This document shows, in pieces, positions 42,482 through 52,041 of a stretch of DNA of 64,000 bases; the stretch's first letter is position 1; every line of letters begins with the position of its first letter. Position numbers and translations under genes: made by a program. This DNA is from Bradyrhizobium paxllaeri (lineage in GTDB: Bacteria; Pseudomonadota; Alphaproteobacteria; Rhizobiales; Xanthobacteraceae), in NCBI RefSeq assembly GCF_001693515.2, contig NZ_CP042968.1:6014001-6078000 (forward strand). Reading direction: 5' to 3'. The notes under the pieces are model-generated. The model had not been told where the DNA came from. It made no database searches and was given only the letters and a program-made list of their open reading frames with translations.

Positions 42482-43609
42482 TCAGGCTGTCCGGTACCGC
42501 TCGATAAAACTCAGATCCGGCTCGCTTCCTAATCCAGGATCCTCGCTCAAGGTTACAGTTCCGTCTGTCACGTTGACGAGCGGTCCGCAAAGGCGATCGC
42601 GCAACACATTGTCATTTGAATCGACTTCCAGCAGCCCGGCGCCGCCGATCCCGGCAAGCAGATGCGCCGACGCCAGTAGGCCAATCCCACCGCCGAGATA
42701 GTGTGGACAGAAGGTCTTGCCGGCTGCCAGGATGTCGCGTGCGACGCCCAGGCACATCGTCAGACCACCCCATTTGGCGATGTCGGGCTGAACAACCCGC
42801 AACACGTCGTCGCCGAGGACATGCTCAAAACCAGCGCGGCTTGCGATGTTCTCTCCGGCCGCCAGCGGGATGCCGATGTTTTCGCGCAGCTGCTGCCATT
42901 CCCGCCATGGCCGATCGGCTCGGATCGGCTCTTCCAGCCAGGCAAGATCGAACTCGCGGAGATATGGCGCCATCTCCAGCGCGCGAGCCAACGACCAGCC
43001 CTGATTGGCATCCACCGCCAGCACGCCGTCGCCGACGAGGTCACGCAGCGCTACCAGGTTGGCACGATCTGTCGCCGGTTCGAAGCCGACCTTTAATTTC
43101 AGTGCGCGATGCCCGCGTTTGAAGGCCGCTTCGGCCGTTTGCCGCGACCCCGTCGGATTAATCCCGCTGGCGTAAGCTCGGATCGTCTTGCTGTTGCCAC
43201 CGAGCATTCGCCAGAGTGGCTGCTTCCGTCGCCGCGCGTACAGATCCCAGATTGCAAGATCAATTCCGGCGATCGCCTGCGCGAACGGGCCAGGCTCGCC
43301 GGATTGCAGCGCCAGTACAGAGGTGCCCTGTGTCAGGGCCTCGAAGATTTCGTGGGGTGCGCCGACAGTGCGTCCGCATGTCGACGGGGCAAGAACCTCG
43401 TTGACGAGCCGCGTCCGATGCTCGGCGCCGGTGGATGGAAAGTTCGACCAGACCTCGCCCCAGCCAGCATTGCCGTCCGTGTCTTCCACGCGAACGAATA
43501 CTGCCGGCCTGTCCAGCATCTTGCCGAAGGACGTAACGACCGGTGTGGACAACGGGTAGCGATAGCAGAACGCCTGAACGCTCTGGATGGTGAATGTTTG
43601 CAAAGTCAT
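42482..43609 (-). CDS. Enolase-superfamily (mandelate racemase/MLE) enzyme
   Basis: A 375-residue enzyme with an N-terminal capping domain and a TIM-barrel-like C-terminal domain. The K-x-K base motif is RALKLKVGF, Mg ligands are Asp in VDANQGW, Glu in LEEPI and Glu in AAGENI, and the opposite-side His is in FCPHYLGGGIG, as in mandelate-racemase-type acid-sugar dehydratases. It probably dehydrates or epimerises a sugar acid. The ATG at 43609 is preferred over the TTG at 43618. It is the last gene of the sugar locus and follows the aldolase by 5 bases. Confidence 0.88.
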   Translation of the reverse strand: MTLQTFTIQSVQAFCYRYPLSTPVVTSFGKMLDRPAVFVRVEDTDGNAGWGEVWSNFPSTGAEHRTRLVNEVLAPSTCGRTVGAPHEIFEALTQGTSVLALQSGEPGPFAQAIAGIDLAIWDLYARRRKQPLWRMLGGNSKTIRAYASGINPTGSRQTAEAAFKRGHRALKLKVGFEPATDRANLVALRDLVGDGVLAVDANQGWSLARALEMAPYLREFDLAWLEEPIRADRPWREWQQLRENIGIPLAAGENIASRAGFEHVLGDDVLRVVQPDIAKWGGLTMCLGVARDILAAGKTFCPHYLGGGIGLLASAHLLAGIGGAGLLEVDSNDNVLRDRLCGPLVNVTDGTVTLSEDPGLGSEPDLSFIERYRTA

Positions 43610-43614
43610 CTCAA

Positions 43615-44652
43615 TCAATACGCGCGCGCGAAATCGCCTTCCTGCCTGATTTCGCTGAAGGCCGGAAAGCGCGCCGTCCAGGCGTTTGCTTTCTCCTTGG
43701 TCAGCGAGTTGAGCCGTTCGAGCACACCGACACCATCCTTGCGCAGGCTGGCGGCGACTGCGGCGCGGTCAGGGAAATGGCTGCGCACGGCATCGAGCCA
43801 GATCGTGCGGCCAGCCAGAAAGCCGCCCGCGCCAGCGGCGTAGGCGAAGTCCAGCACGCGCTCGAATTTCTCCGGCGCCGCACCGCCCGATAGCAACACC
43901 CAAGGGATGTTGCGTTGGCGGCAGATGTTACCGATCGCCTCGAACTCCTTTTGCGCGGCTTTCGACGCCGCACTTCCATCGCGCGGCGGCAGGCTATTGG
44001 CCGCAAGCGGACTTTCGAGTTTCAAGAGATCGACGCCATATTCGGATTTCGCAAACTCCTCGACGCTGTCGATGACAAGCTTCGGCAGCTTGCCCGGCGA
44101 TTCCACATAGTCGGCGGTGTGGTTGGCACTGCCGAGGAAAGGGTAAACCAGCAGTTCGAGCACATAGGGGATGTCGTGACGGGCGCATTCCTCGCCGACC
44201 GCCCGCACGAAGCGCTTCTGATGTTCGTTGACGGTAGAAGCGGCATCCGGCCGGTACCAGGCCAGCACCTTGACCGCGTCACCGCCGATGGCACGGATCT
44301 TCTCCACGCTCCAATCGGTGATTGCCCGCGACTTGCGGCCACCCGGACTTTCCTCGACGCGGTGCTCCTCGAGCGTCATGATGAGGCCGCAACGGGCCGG
44401 CAGCAAGTCGATGGCCGCCGGCACCGCAAAATTCGGATCAAACAGCATCGAGCTGCAGTGTGGCGCCAGCGCCTCGACCAGAAGTCGCTTGGCCGCGGTC
44501 ACATCGGCATATTCAACCTGTTCCCTGGAGATGCCTTTCGCTTGGGCGATGGCATCAAACAGCGGCGGCCGCTGGTCGAGTGCGACCATGCGAAAGTGCC
44601 CGTCCGCATCGGCCAGACGCGCAAGCCCGCGGTTCTTTCCAATTGTTCTCAT
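43615..44652 (-). CDS. Class I aldolase, LacD/YihT (sulfofructose-phosphate aldolase) type
   Basis: A 345-residue aldolase of the tagatose-bisphosphate/sulfofructose-phosphate family. Landmarks are FRMVALDQRPPLFDAIA, AKVLAWYRPD, a probable Schiff-base Lys in VDLLKLESPL (E. coli YihT reads DLYKVEMPL there, from memory) and the C-terminal phosphate grip WVLLSGGA...GFLAGRTIW (YihT: WVILSSGV...GFLAGRAVW). Either a ketose 1,6-bisphosphate or sulfofructose 1-phosphate would be split to dihydroxyacetone phosphate plus an aldehyde. The ATG at 44652 overlaps the kinase stop by 4 bases. It is longer than YihT (292), closer to LacD. Confidence 0.85.
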   Translation of the reverse strand: MRTIGKNRGLARLADADGHFRMVALDQRPPLFDAIAQAKGISREQVEYADVTAAKRLLVEALAPHCSSMLFDPNFAVPAAIDLLPARCGLIMTLEEHRVEESPGGRKSRAITDWSVEKIRAIGGDAVKVLAWYRPDAASTVNEHQKRFVRAVGEECARHDIPYVLELLVYPFLGSANHTADYVESPGKLPKLVIDSVEEFAKSEYGVDLLKLESPLAANSLPPRDGSAASKAAQKEFEAIGNICRQRNIPWVLLSGGAAPEKFERVLDFAYAAGAGGFLAGRTIWLDAVRSHFPDRAAVAASLRKDGVGVLERLNSLTKEKANAWTARFPAFSEIRQEGDFARAY

Positions 44653-45608
44653 TGGTTCGTCCTCATGAATGCAAGACAATTTTCGATGGAGGGAATTCCG
44701 GCGCGTCCGCCCGCATGCTCACATTTCAAAGCCGCGGTGGCAGCAGCGAACGCCATGGCGTCGTGCACAGCGAGACCTACACCGACCGCAAGGGCATAAG
44801 CGCCGTGGAAGACATCGCCCGCCCCCGTCGTGTCGACGACCCTGGCGGGGAATGCGGCTTGCTCTTGCAGACTGCCGTTTTCGCACCAGCTCACCCCTTC
44901 ATGTCCGCGGGTGACCGCGACGACGCGGCAGTTGAAGCGCGCAAGTTTCGCCAGCGAGGCGTCGCTGGCAGAGCCAATGAATGCGGCAAGCGCGGGCTCG
45001 GAGAAGACGGCGTGATCGGTGAGCGGCAGCAGGCGCTCGAAAATGGTGGCGTCCGCAACATCGCCGTCGAGGATGGTCGGAATACCCAATGCGCGCGCTT
45101 TTCCGAACAGGGCAACGGCTCCCTCGGGCCAGCGCGGATCAGCCAGCACGGCGGTAGCGCCTGCAACGGCATCGAGCGGCAGCCAATCGGCCGGCTCGGG
45201 ATAGGCTCCACGAAAATTCGCGATCTGACGTTCACCGGACCTGTCGACGATCACGCCCGAGACGGATGAGCGGCCTTCCGGAAACAGTTTGAAATTCGTG
45301 ACATCTATTCCTTCGACTGACAGCGCTGACCGCATCTCATGCCCGGCCGCATCCTCGCCGCCACGGCCCCAGAAGGCAGCGGAGCCGCCGAGGCGCGCGA
45401 TGGCGACCGCAGCGTTGGCAGCCATGCCACCGCCGAGTGTGGAATAGTCGAGACTCCTGATCTTCTCGCTCTCGCCTGAAAACCTCCGGTCGACGCGCCA
45501 GATCTGATCGAGCGCCGAGAGACCGAGGCAGATCACACGCGCGCGCTTCGCCTTGACGGCCATGTCGGCCAGTTTCGTTCGTGTCGCGGGATTGGTGGGC
45601 TCGTTCAC
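44649..45608 (-). CDS. PfkB-family sugar kinase, YihV (sulfofructose kinase)-like
   Basis: A 319-residue kinase of the ribokinase/PfkB family. The N-terminal [17 protein letters not shown] and the C-terminal anion hole with catalytic Asp, [18 protein letters not shown], are complete. By eye it follows E. coli YihV closely: [30 protein letters not shown] and [14 protein letters not shown] have near-identical counterparts. Residues I recall as sulfonate contacts in YihV (Lys27, Asn109, Arg138) align with Lys in GESEKIR, Asn in IANFRG and Arg in ADPRW. It starts at GTG, overlapping the ATPase stop by 4 bases, and is coupled to the aldolase. Confidence 0.88.
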   Translation of the reverse strand: MNEPTNPATRTKLADMAVKAKRARVICLGLSALDQIWRVDRRFSGESEKIRSLDYSTLGGGMAANAAVAIARLGGSAAFWGRGGEDAAGHEMRSALSVEGIDVTNFKLFPEGRSSVSGVIVDRSGERQIANFRGAYPEPADWLPLDAVAGATAVLADPRWPEGAVALFGKARALGIPTILDGDVADATIFERLLPLTDHAVFSEPALAAFIGSASDASLAKLARFNCRVVAVTRGHEGVSWCENGSLQEQAAFPARVVDTTGAGDVFHGAYALAVGVGLAVHDAMAFAAATAALKCEHAGGRAGIPSIENCLAFMRTNQ

Positions 45609-46678
45609 CGCAGCACCTGGCCACTGGTGCTGTCGAACAGATGCGTCTTGCCGGGCTGTGGGCGCAAGTTGAGACGATCGCCGACCTTGGGCCGCAGCAA
45701 GGGATCGACCCGCGCGATCGCCGATGCGCCGGCCAGATCAAAGTGAATCAGCGTATCCGAGCCAAGGGGCTCAACCAGATTAACCGTCACAGCCGCGGCT
45801 CCGGCCGCGTCCGCGGCCACCGAAAAATGCTCGGGGCGAATACCGAGCACGCCATGCCCAGCCTTGCGCAACAGGTTCCGGCTCTCCGCATCCAGCGGCG
45901 CGTCAGTGCCTCCTTGCGAAAAGACGATCTGCTCGCCGCGCTGTTCGACCTGAAAGAAGTTCATCGCCGGCGAACCGATGAAGCCGGCGACGAACTGGTT
46001 GGAGGGTCGCTCGTAGACCGTCTCCGGCGTGTCGTACTGCTGAACCGTGCCGCTCTGCATCACCACGATACGGTCCGCCATGGTCATGGCTTCGATCTGG
46101 TCGTGCGTGACGAAAACCATCGTGGTCTTGAGTTGCTGCGACAGCGCCTTGATCTCGGCACGCACCTGCCCGCGCAGTTTGGCATCGAGATTGGAAAGCG
46201 GCTCGTCGAACAGAAAGGCCTTTGGATTGCGCACGATCGCGCGGCCCATCGCCACGCGCTGCCGCTGGCCGCCCGACAACTCCTTGGGCTTGCGGTCGAG
46301 ATAGGGTTCGATATGCAGCAACGCCGCCGCGCGCTTGACCCGTGCATCGATCTCGGCCTTCGGCGTGCCGCGCAATTCGAGCGCAAAGGACATGTTCTCG
46401 TAGACCCGCATGTGCGGATAGAGCGCGTAGTCCTGGAATACCATGGCGATGTCGCGTTGGGCGGCGGGAACGCCGTTGACGCGATTGGCACCGATATAGA
46501 GCTCGCCGGAGCTGATCGGTTCAAGCCCGGCGATGATCCGCAGCAAGGTCGACTTGCCGCAGCCGGACGGACCGACAAAAACGACGAACTCGTGGTCCGC
46601 GATCTCGAGATTGAGATCGGGAATGACGGTGAAGTTGCCGTAGCGCTTCACAAGATTGCGGATCGAGATCGAGGCCAT
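45605..46678 (-). CDS. Sugar ABC ATPase, MalK/UgpC type
   Basis: A 357-residue ATPase: Walker [12 protein letters not shown] loop [18 protein letters not shown], signature [16 protein letters not shown], Walker [15 protein letters not shown]-loop [14 protein letters not shown], and a C-terminal TOBE regulatory domain (about 240-357) with [10 protein letters not shown]. It energises the two permeases encoded upstream; the zinc dehydrogenase gene lies between. MalK-type ATPases can serve several sugar importers. Confidence 0.94.
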   Translation of the reverse strand: MASISIRNLVKRYGNFTVIPDLNLEIADHEFVVFVGPSGCGKSTLLRIIAGLEPISSGELYIGANRVNGVPAAQRDIAMVFQDYALYPHMRVYENMSFALELRGTPKAEIDARVKRAAALLHIEPYLDRKPKELSGGQRQRVAMGRAIVRNPKAFLFDEPLSNLDAKLRGQVRAEIKALSQQLKTTMVFVTHDQIEAMTMADRIVVMQSGTVQQYDTPETVYERPSNQFVAGFIGSPAMNFFQVEQRGEQIVFSQGGTDAPLDAESRNLLRKAGHGVLGIRPEHFSVAADAAGAAAVTVNLVEPLGSDTLIHFDLAGASAIARVDPLLRPKVGDRLNLRPQPGKTHLFDSTSGQVLR

Positions 46679-46683
46679 GACCG

Positions 46684-47688
46684 CTAGTCCAGCGCCAGCA
46701 CGGGCTTGATCAATTCGCCTTGGGCGAACCGCGCAAAGTTTTCCGGGAGCGCCGCGAGTCCGAATTCGCCGTCGACCAGCACGCGATATTCCTCCCTACA
46801 CTGGCGCAGCAGGGCCACGTTCGGCTCGAAATCGCTGACCGGAAAATAGAAGGTGCGGATCATGTAGAAATCCTTGCGCCGGAACACCTTGCCCTCCTCG
46901 ATGGTCCAGGGCGCGGCGTTCTCGCCGACCAGTACCAGGGCCCCGCGCGGCAGAACGAGCTCAATGCCGAGATTGCGCGCCGCATGCGCGCCCGAGCACT
47001 CCATGATCAGCGCAAATCGCCGCGAGGTGTCACCGACCGGATGCGCCTTTGCGCCGAAGGACAGCGCGATCTTGAGGCGCGCCGCATTGGGATCGGCAAC
47101 ATGAATATCGCGATGACCGAGGCTGCGGAGCGCCAGCACCACGCCAAGTCCAACCGGCCCTGCGCCCATCACCAGAACTGGGCCGGCCTCCTGCGGCGGC
47201 ACGATCCGGCTGACAAAACGCACGGCATGACCTGACGTGCCGATCACGTCGAGCAGCAGCGGCGCCAGGCTGTCTTCGATATCGTCAGGCACCGGCAGCA
47301 GGCAGTTTTCAGGAACCGGCACATATTCGGCGTAACCGCCGGGCCTGTTCCAGCCGATCAGACTCGATATCTCCAGGCACATCTGCGTATCGCCGCGCTG
47401 GCACGCCGCGCAGCGGTCGCAATGCAGCGGAATGTAGACGACACACCGCTTGCCGTGCATGCGATGGCCGGGCTGCTCGACCACGCCAAAAATCTCGTGA
47501 CCGGCGGTGAACTCGGCGCCCTTGTGCCAGAGCTTGAAATCGGAGCCGCACAGCGCCGTTCGCGAGACGCGCACCAGCACCTCGCCGGCCGCCACCTCCG
47601 GCATTGCGATACGCTCGATGGTGATACGGTCGGAGCCGTGGAACACGGCAGCCTGCATGATCGAATTGGTTAGCGGAACGACGGTCAT
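46684..47688 (-). CDS. Zinc-dependent dehydrogenase within the sugar operon
   Basis: A 334-residue medium-chain dehydrogenase of the sorbitol/threonine dehydrogenase type. Catalytic zinc: Cys in ALCGSDFKL and His-Glu in TAGHEIFG. Structural zinc: [15 protein letters not shown]. Nucleotide-binding turn: [17 protein letters not shown]. Embedded between the permease and ATPase genes (7 and 5 bases away), so it belongs to the pathway, oxidising a sugar or polyol or reducing an aldehyde such as sulfolactaldehyde. Which of these it does cannot be read from the sequence. Confidence 0.88.
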   Translation of the reverse strand: MTVVPLTNSIMQAAVFHGSDRITIERIAMPEVAAGEVLVRVSRTALCGSDFKLWHKGAEFTAGHEIFGVVEQPGHRMHGKRCVVYIPLHCDRCAACQRGDTQMCLEISSLIGWNRPGGYAEYVPVPENCLLPVPDDIEDSLAPLLLDVIGTSGHAVRFVSRIVPPQEAGPVLVMGAGPVGLGVVLALRSLGHRDIHVADPNAARLKIALSFGAKAHPVGDTSRRFALIMECSGAHAARNLGIELVLPRGALVLVGENAAPWTIEEGKVFRRKDFYMIRTFYFPVSDFEPNVALLRQCREEYRVLVDGEFGLAALPENFARFAQGELIKPVLALD

Positions 47689-47695
47689 CCAATCC

Positions 47696-48523
47696 CTAGC
47701 CTTTCACTGCGCCAAGCGTCAGTCCGGATACCAGCCAGCGCTGAACGAGCGCAGCCAGGATCAGTGGCGGCAGCGCGATCAGCGTCGCCGCGGCCATCAA
47801 CGCACCCCATTGCGTCGATCCCTCACCAATAAAGTTGAAGGCGGCCGCAATCAGCGTCTTGCTGTCGCCGTTCGAGAGCACCAGCGCGAACAGGAAGTAG
47901 TTCCAGGAAAACACAAAGGCCAGGATGGACGCCACCGCCACGCCGGAGGCGACCAGCGGCAGCGCAATCCGCCAGAGAATGCGCGTGACACTGCAGCCAT
48001 CGACTTGAGCTGCCTCGAAGACGCTGCGCGGGATTGCGTCGAACGACGGCAACAGCACCCATATAACGATCGGAAGCGTGATGACGGCATGGCTCAGGAT
48101 CAGCGCGGTGTAGGAGCCGATCATGCCGACCTGGCGAAACATCACATACCACGGCAGCAAGAACAGCGTGCCGGGCGCCATCCGCGCCGCCAGCGTCAAT
48201 ATCGCCGGCCATGAAATGCGCGTCCACGATACCGCGAACGCCGCTGGAATTCCGAACAACAGGCCGAGAGCGGTCGAGCCGATGGTGACGATCAGGCTGT
48301 TGATCGCGTAGCTCAGGAAGGGTGTCGTTTTCGTGAGTTGCGCATAGTTCTCGAGCGTCGGCGCGAATATCAGGGTCGGCGGATAGGCGGTAACCTCGAA
48401 TGACGGCTTGAGCGAGGACAGCACCATCCAGAGGGTAGGCGTCAGGACGATGATGCCGGCGAACACGAGCTGAAGCAGGTTGAGGCGGCGTATCCAGACA
48501 TCGGTGATCGGCGCGTCGGTCAT
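47696..48523 (-). CDS. Sugar ABC permease, MalG type
   Basis: A 275-residue permease with six hydrophobic segments. Starts MTDAPITDVWIRRLNLLQLVFAGIIVL; the EAA loop is IPRSVFEAAQVDGCSVTRILWRIALPL, and it ends SGLTLGAVKG, the usual MalG-type C-terminus. Partner of the MalF-type protein encoded 9 bases upstream. Confidence 0.92.
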   Translation of the reverse strand: MTDAPITDVWIRRLNLLQLVFAGIIVLTPTLWMVLSSLKPSFEVTAYPPTLIFAPTLENYAQLTKTTPFLSYAINSLIVTIGSTALGLLFGIPAAFAVSWTRISWPAILTLAARMAPGTLFLLPWYVMFRQVGMIGSYTALILSHAVITLPIVIWVLLPSFDAIPRSVFEAAQVDGCSVTRILWRIALPLVASGVAVASILAFVFSWNYFLFALVLSNGDSKTLIAAAFNFIGEGSTQWGALMAAATLIALPPLILAALVQRWLVSGLTLGAVKG

Positions 48524-48532
48524 GGCTTCACC

Positions 48533-49420
48533 TCACCAGGCCACTGCGCCGCGCAGGCGATTGAACGCCAGCACCGCGCCGAACACGATTGCGGTCAATG
48601 TCAGCATCAGCGCGCTCGCATAGCCGATGTTGAAGAACTCGAAGCCGACCCGGAAACCGTAGATGTTGAGCGTATTCGACGCGTTGCCGGGACCGCCCTG
48701 CGTCGTGATGTAGATAATGTCGAAGAAGCGCAGCAGATCGACGCTGCGCAGGATCGTTGCCGTGACGATGGTCGGCAGCAGCAGCGGCAGCGTAATGCGC
48801 TGAAATGTTCTGAATGCCGAGGCGCCATCGATCTGGGCGGCCTCATAGACGCTTGGCGGCAGCGACTGCAGGCCGCCCAGCACGATCAGCGCCACGTAAG
48901 GCGTCCACTGCCAGGTGTCGATCAACGCCACCGTCGGGATCACCCAGACCGGCGAGGCCAGCCACTCCGATGGCGGCAGCCCGAGGGATTGCAGGATGTA
49001 GTTGGCGGCGCCGAGCGACGGATCGAGAATGACCAGCCACATCATGCCGGCGACCACCGGCGGCATCATGAAGGGCGAGATGAAGAGCGAGCGCACGATG
49101 CCTGGCAGGCGCTTGGCGTGAAACAGCACCAGCGCCAGCCACACGCCGAACACGAGTTGCAGCACCAGCGAGAGGACATAGAGCGCAATCGTCACCCACA
49201 GCCCGTGCCAGAATTCGGTATCGCCAAGCAGCTTTGAATAGTTTGCCATCCCAACGAAGGATTGCTTGCCGGTAGACGAAAAGCTGTGCAGCCCGAGCCA
49301 GATCGTATAGACGACCGGAAATGCAATCATGGCGACGGTGAAGATCACTGCCGGCGCCGAAAGCGCGGCCAGTTCCAGCCTCTGCCGATCTTCAGTCAAT
49401 GCGGCGGCAGCCTCGGACAT
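48533..49420 (-). CDS. Sugar ABC permease, MalF/UgpA type
   Basis: A 295-residue permease from ATG 49420; a TTG at 49471 would add 17 residues. Six hydrophobic segments; EAA loop LPPSVYEAAQIDGASAFRTFQRITLPLL. Contains ITTQGGPGNASNTLNIYGFRVGF, typical of UgpA/MalF. Forms the pore with the MalG-type protein. Confidence 0.92.
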   Translation of the reverse strand: MSEAAAALTEDRQRLELAALSAPAVIFTVAMIAFPVVYTIWLGLHSFSSTGKQSFVGMANYSKLLGDTEFWHGLWVTIALYVLSLVLQLVFGVWLALVLFHAKRLPGIVRSLFISPFMMPPVVAGMMWLVILDPSLGAANYILQSLGLPPSEWLASPVWVIPTVALIDTWQWTPYVALIVLGGLQSLPPSVYEAAQIDGASAFRTFQRITLPLLLPTIVTATILRSVDLLRFFDIIYITTQGGPGNASNTLNIYGFRVGFEFFNIGYASALMLTLTAIVFGAVLAFNRLRGAVAW

Positions 49421-49491
49421 GCCTGCATGTTTCCCGGATTCAATCTGGAACGAAAGCGTCGACCGCGACAAGGCGGCCGACGCGTCATGGG

Positions 49492-50793
49492 CTACTTCTG
49501 TGCAATCAGGGCATCGAGCGCCTTGTCGGCGTCGGCACAGGCCTGATCCACGGTCTTTTGCTTCAGGATCAGATCCTGCACGGCCTGACCGATGAATTCG
49601 CGCGACTCCGGGTTGGCAACAATGGGATAGCCGACCTCAGACGAACCCTTCGCCGCCAGCACATCGAGCGCGGCCTGCCATTGCTTGCGCACCGGCTCTT
49701 CCTCGATCCACTTGCGATACGCGGGATCGTTGGCGACGGCGGAGCGCGGCGGCGCAATCCCCTGCAGTGCCATGCGCTTTTGAATCTCCGGGCTCGTTGC
49801 CCATTGCACGAAATACCAGGCGGCCTCGGGCTGCTTGCTGTGGGCGGAGACGGCCATGCCCCAACCGATCGCGGTCGGGACCTGGCCCGCTTCGCCGGCC
49901 GGGAACGGAACAAGCGCGGTATCCTTTAGCCGCTCGCCACCATCCATTACGGTACGCAGCTCGTTCGAGGATTCGAACGACATCGCCGCGCGACCGCTAC
50001 GATAGAGTGCTGAAATCTGCTGGAAGCTGTAATTGACGACGCCGGGCGGTCCGAAATCCCGGAGCAGGCCAGCGTAGGTTTCAAGCGCTTCCTTGCCCTT
50101 GGCCGAGCAGAGACTGGATTTGCCGTTGGCGATGTAGTTGCCGCCGATATTGTGCAGCATGTTGCTGAAGGTATAGGCGATCGCGGGCTTCAGACCGCGT
50201 GAGACGAATGGCGTGATATTGGCGTCGCACGCCTTCAGCTTCTTCGCCGCCGGCTCGATGTCCTTGATGGTCGCGGGCGGCTCGACACCGCATTTCTTGA
50301 GGATGTCGGTCCGGTAATACAGGATCGGCCCCTCGATATTCATCGGCATGCTGGTGAGCTTCCCGTCGAAGGTTGCTGCCTTCAACAGAGCCTGGCTGAG
50401 GCCCGCATAGTCGTAGTCGCCGGCGACCGCGCCCTTGGTCATTGCCGTCAGATCGGCGTACCAGCCGGCGGCGGCGAATTGCGGGCCTTCGCGCGACGGC
50501 AGTGACATGAACACGTCGACCTCGTCGCTACGCGCGTTCATCACGGTCACCAGGCGCTGCCGCATCTGCTGCTCCTGGTAGCCGTCGACCTTCAGCGTGA
50601 TGCCGGTGAGCTTCTCGAAATCGGCCTTGTGCGTCAGCAGCGCCTGCGACACCGGATTGTTGTTGGCGAGGAAAGTGACGGTCTTGCCCTGGAATTTCTT
50701 CCAGTCGAAATCGGCCGCGCAAGCCACCGAAGCCGCACCACCGGCTGCGACAAGGGCAAGCGCAAGGCGCTCCGCAAAGGCTCTGGCTTTCAT
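49492..50793 (-). CDS. Sugar ABC substrate-binding protein (family 1)
   Basis: A 433-residue periplasmic sugar receptor with signal peptide AERLALALVAAGGAASVACA. Landmarks: KTVTFLANNNPVSQALLTHKADFEKLTGI, DGYQEQQMRQRLVTVMNARS, GPILYYRTDILKKCGVEPPATIKD and GWGMAVSAHSKQPEAAWYFVQWATSPEIQKRMALQG, as in UgpB/MalE-type receptors. GGGAGG before the ATG fixes the start at 50793. First gene of the minus-strand sugar operon; its promoter region contains two LacI-type half or full sites. Confidence 0.93.
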   Translation of the reverse strand: MKARAFAERLALALVAAGGAASVACAADFDWKKFQGKTVTFLANNNPVSQALLTHKADFEKLTGITLKVDGYQEQQMRQRLVTVMNARSDEVDVFMSLPSREGPQFAAAGWYADLTAMTKGAVAGDYDYAGLSQALLKAATFDGKLTSMPMNIEGPILYYRTDILKKCGVEPPATIKDIEPAAKKLKACDANITPFVSRGLKPAIAYTFSNMLHNIGGNYIANGKSSLCSAKGKEALETYAGLLRDFGPPGVVNYSFQQISALYRSGRAAMSFESSNELRTVMDGGERLKDTALVPFPAGEAGQVPTAIGWGMAVSAHSKQPEAAWYFVQWATSPEIQKRMALQGIAPPRSAVANDPAYRKWIEEEPVRKQWQAALDVLAAKGSSEVGYPIVANPESREFIGQAVQDLILKQKTVDQACADADKALDALIAQK

Positions 50794-50856
50794 CGATTTC
50801 CTCCCTTGGTGGGAGCTGATGCTCCCGTTTCCGGCTGAACCGGATTTGTTCTGAAA

Positions 50857-50868
50857 ACGGTTACATAC
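50857..50868 (-). promoter_or_regulatory. Possible imperfect LacI-type operator
   Basis: ATGTAACCGTTT (minus strand) shares the TGTAAC half with the perfect palindrome 100 bases away and has a degenerate second half. It lies in the leader of the transporter operon. Pattern only. Confidence 0.4.
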
Positions 50869-50962
50869 TAGGCCGACGAAGCTAGCTGTCAAGTTAGCGT
50901 AAAATACAACTCATAAGGCAAATATCGATAGACATCCCGCCTGCTGTCCGGCATCCTTGCTT

Positions 50963-50974
50963 TGTAACGTTACA
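50963..50974 (+). promoter_or_regulatory. Probable LacI-family operator palindrome
   Basis: TGTAACGTTACA is a perfect 12-bp palindrome with a central CG step, the form LacI/GalR proteins bind. It lies 37 bases before the regulator's start codon, between the divergent transporter and regulator genes, so one bound protein could control both. Confidence 0.65.
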
Positions 50975-50999
50975 TTTCGATGCCAATCGGCTCGTGGCG

Positions 51000-52028
51000 A
51001 TGGAACGATCTGCAAAACAAGGAATTCGCGCGGTAGCGGCCAAGGCCGGCGTATCGACCGCCTCGGTATCGCGCGCCCTCAACAACCCGGATTCGGTCAG
51101 CGCGCCGCTGCGGGCGCGAATCGCGCGCGCCGTCGAGACGGTCGGCTATATTCCGCACGCACCGGCACGCGAGCTGTCATCGCGCCGTTCGCGAACGCTC
51201 GGCGCGATCGTCCCGACCATCGACAACACCATGTTCGCGCGTGGCATCGCATCGCTGCAAAAATATCTTTCTTCCGTCGGCTACATGCTGTTCCTGACCA
51301 CGAGCGGCTACGACCTCGACGTCGAACTGGAGCAGGCGCGCAACCTTGTCAGCCGCGGCGTCGACGGCCTCGTGTTGCGCGGTGACTGCCATCACGACGG
51401 CTTGCGCAAAATGCTCGCCGACTATTCCGTACCATTCATCAATGTCGGAATCTATCGCCCCGACCGGCCCTATCCCTGTGTCGGCACCGACAACGAAGCC
51501 GCCGCGCACCGTGCCGCCTCGCATGTGATTGAACTCGGCCATCGGCGGATCGGGATTGTGTCCGCACTCCAGCGCAACAACGATCGGGCCAGCGCCCGCG
51601 TCGCCGGCTTTCGCCGCGCGATGGCCGAACACGGCATCGAGACGCCCCCGCAATGGCATGTCGAAGTACCCTACACGCTGGACGATGCACGCGAAGCGGC
51701 CCGCTACCTGCTCGGCCTCAAGGACCGGCCGACGGCCGTGGTCTGCGGCAATGACGTCATCGCCTATGGCGTGCTGCTAGAAGCTGAACGCAGTGGATTT
51801 TCAGTGCCCGACGATCTGTCGGTAGTCGGCTTCGACGACCTCGACTGGAGCCGACATTTGCGGCCCAGCCTCACGACCATCCATGTACCGACCGGCGATA
51901 CCTGGCAGCGCGCCGGCGAGTACCTCGTGCGCCACCTCGCGGGCGAGCAGACCATCATGCATCACGAAGTCGACTATTCGCTGATCGTCCGCGAGTCGAC
52001 CGCGCAGCCTGCGCGATCATCCAAATAG
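51000..52028 (+). CDS. LacI-family transcriptional regulator
   Basis: A 342-residue repressor. The helix-turn-helix with hinge helix covers about 8-60: [20 protein letters not shown], then [29 protein letters not shown]. The sugar-binding domain (about 65-340) follows, with [25 protein letters not shown] and [17 protein letters not shown]. Length is normal. GTG 50994 is an alternative start. Divergent from the sugar operon and followed within 13 bases by the short-chain dehydrogenase, so it is the obvious local regulator. Confidence 0.93.
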   Translation: MERSAKQGIRAVAAKAGVSTASVSRALNNPDSVSAPLRARIARAVETVGYIPHAPARELSSRRSRTLGAIVPTIDNTMFARGIASLQKYLSSVGYMLFLTTSGYDLDVELEQARNLVSRGVDGLVLRGDCHHDGLRKMLADYSVPFINVGIYRPDRPYPCVGTDNEAAAHRAASHVIELGHRRIGIVSALQRNNDRASARVAGFRRAMAEHGIETPPQWHVEVPYTLDDAREAARYLLGLKDRPTAVVCGNDVIAYGVLLEAERSGFSVPDDLSVVGFDDLDWSRHLRPSLTTIHVPTGDTWQRAGEYLVRHLAGEQTIMHHEVDYSLIVRESTAQPARSSK

Positions 52029-52041
52029 CAGGGACAATCCG

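Noticed and set aside
45581..46687. 368-residue plus-strand frame
   Set aside because: Antisense shadow of the MalK-type ATPase gene.
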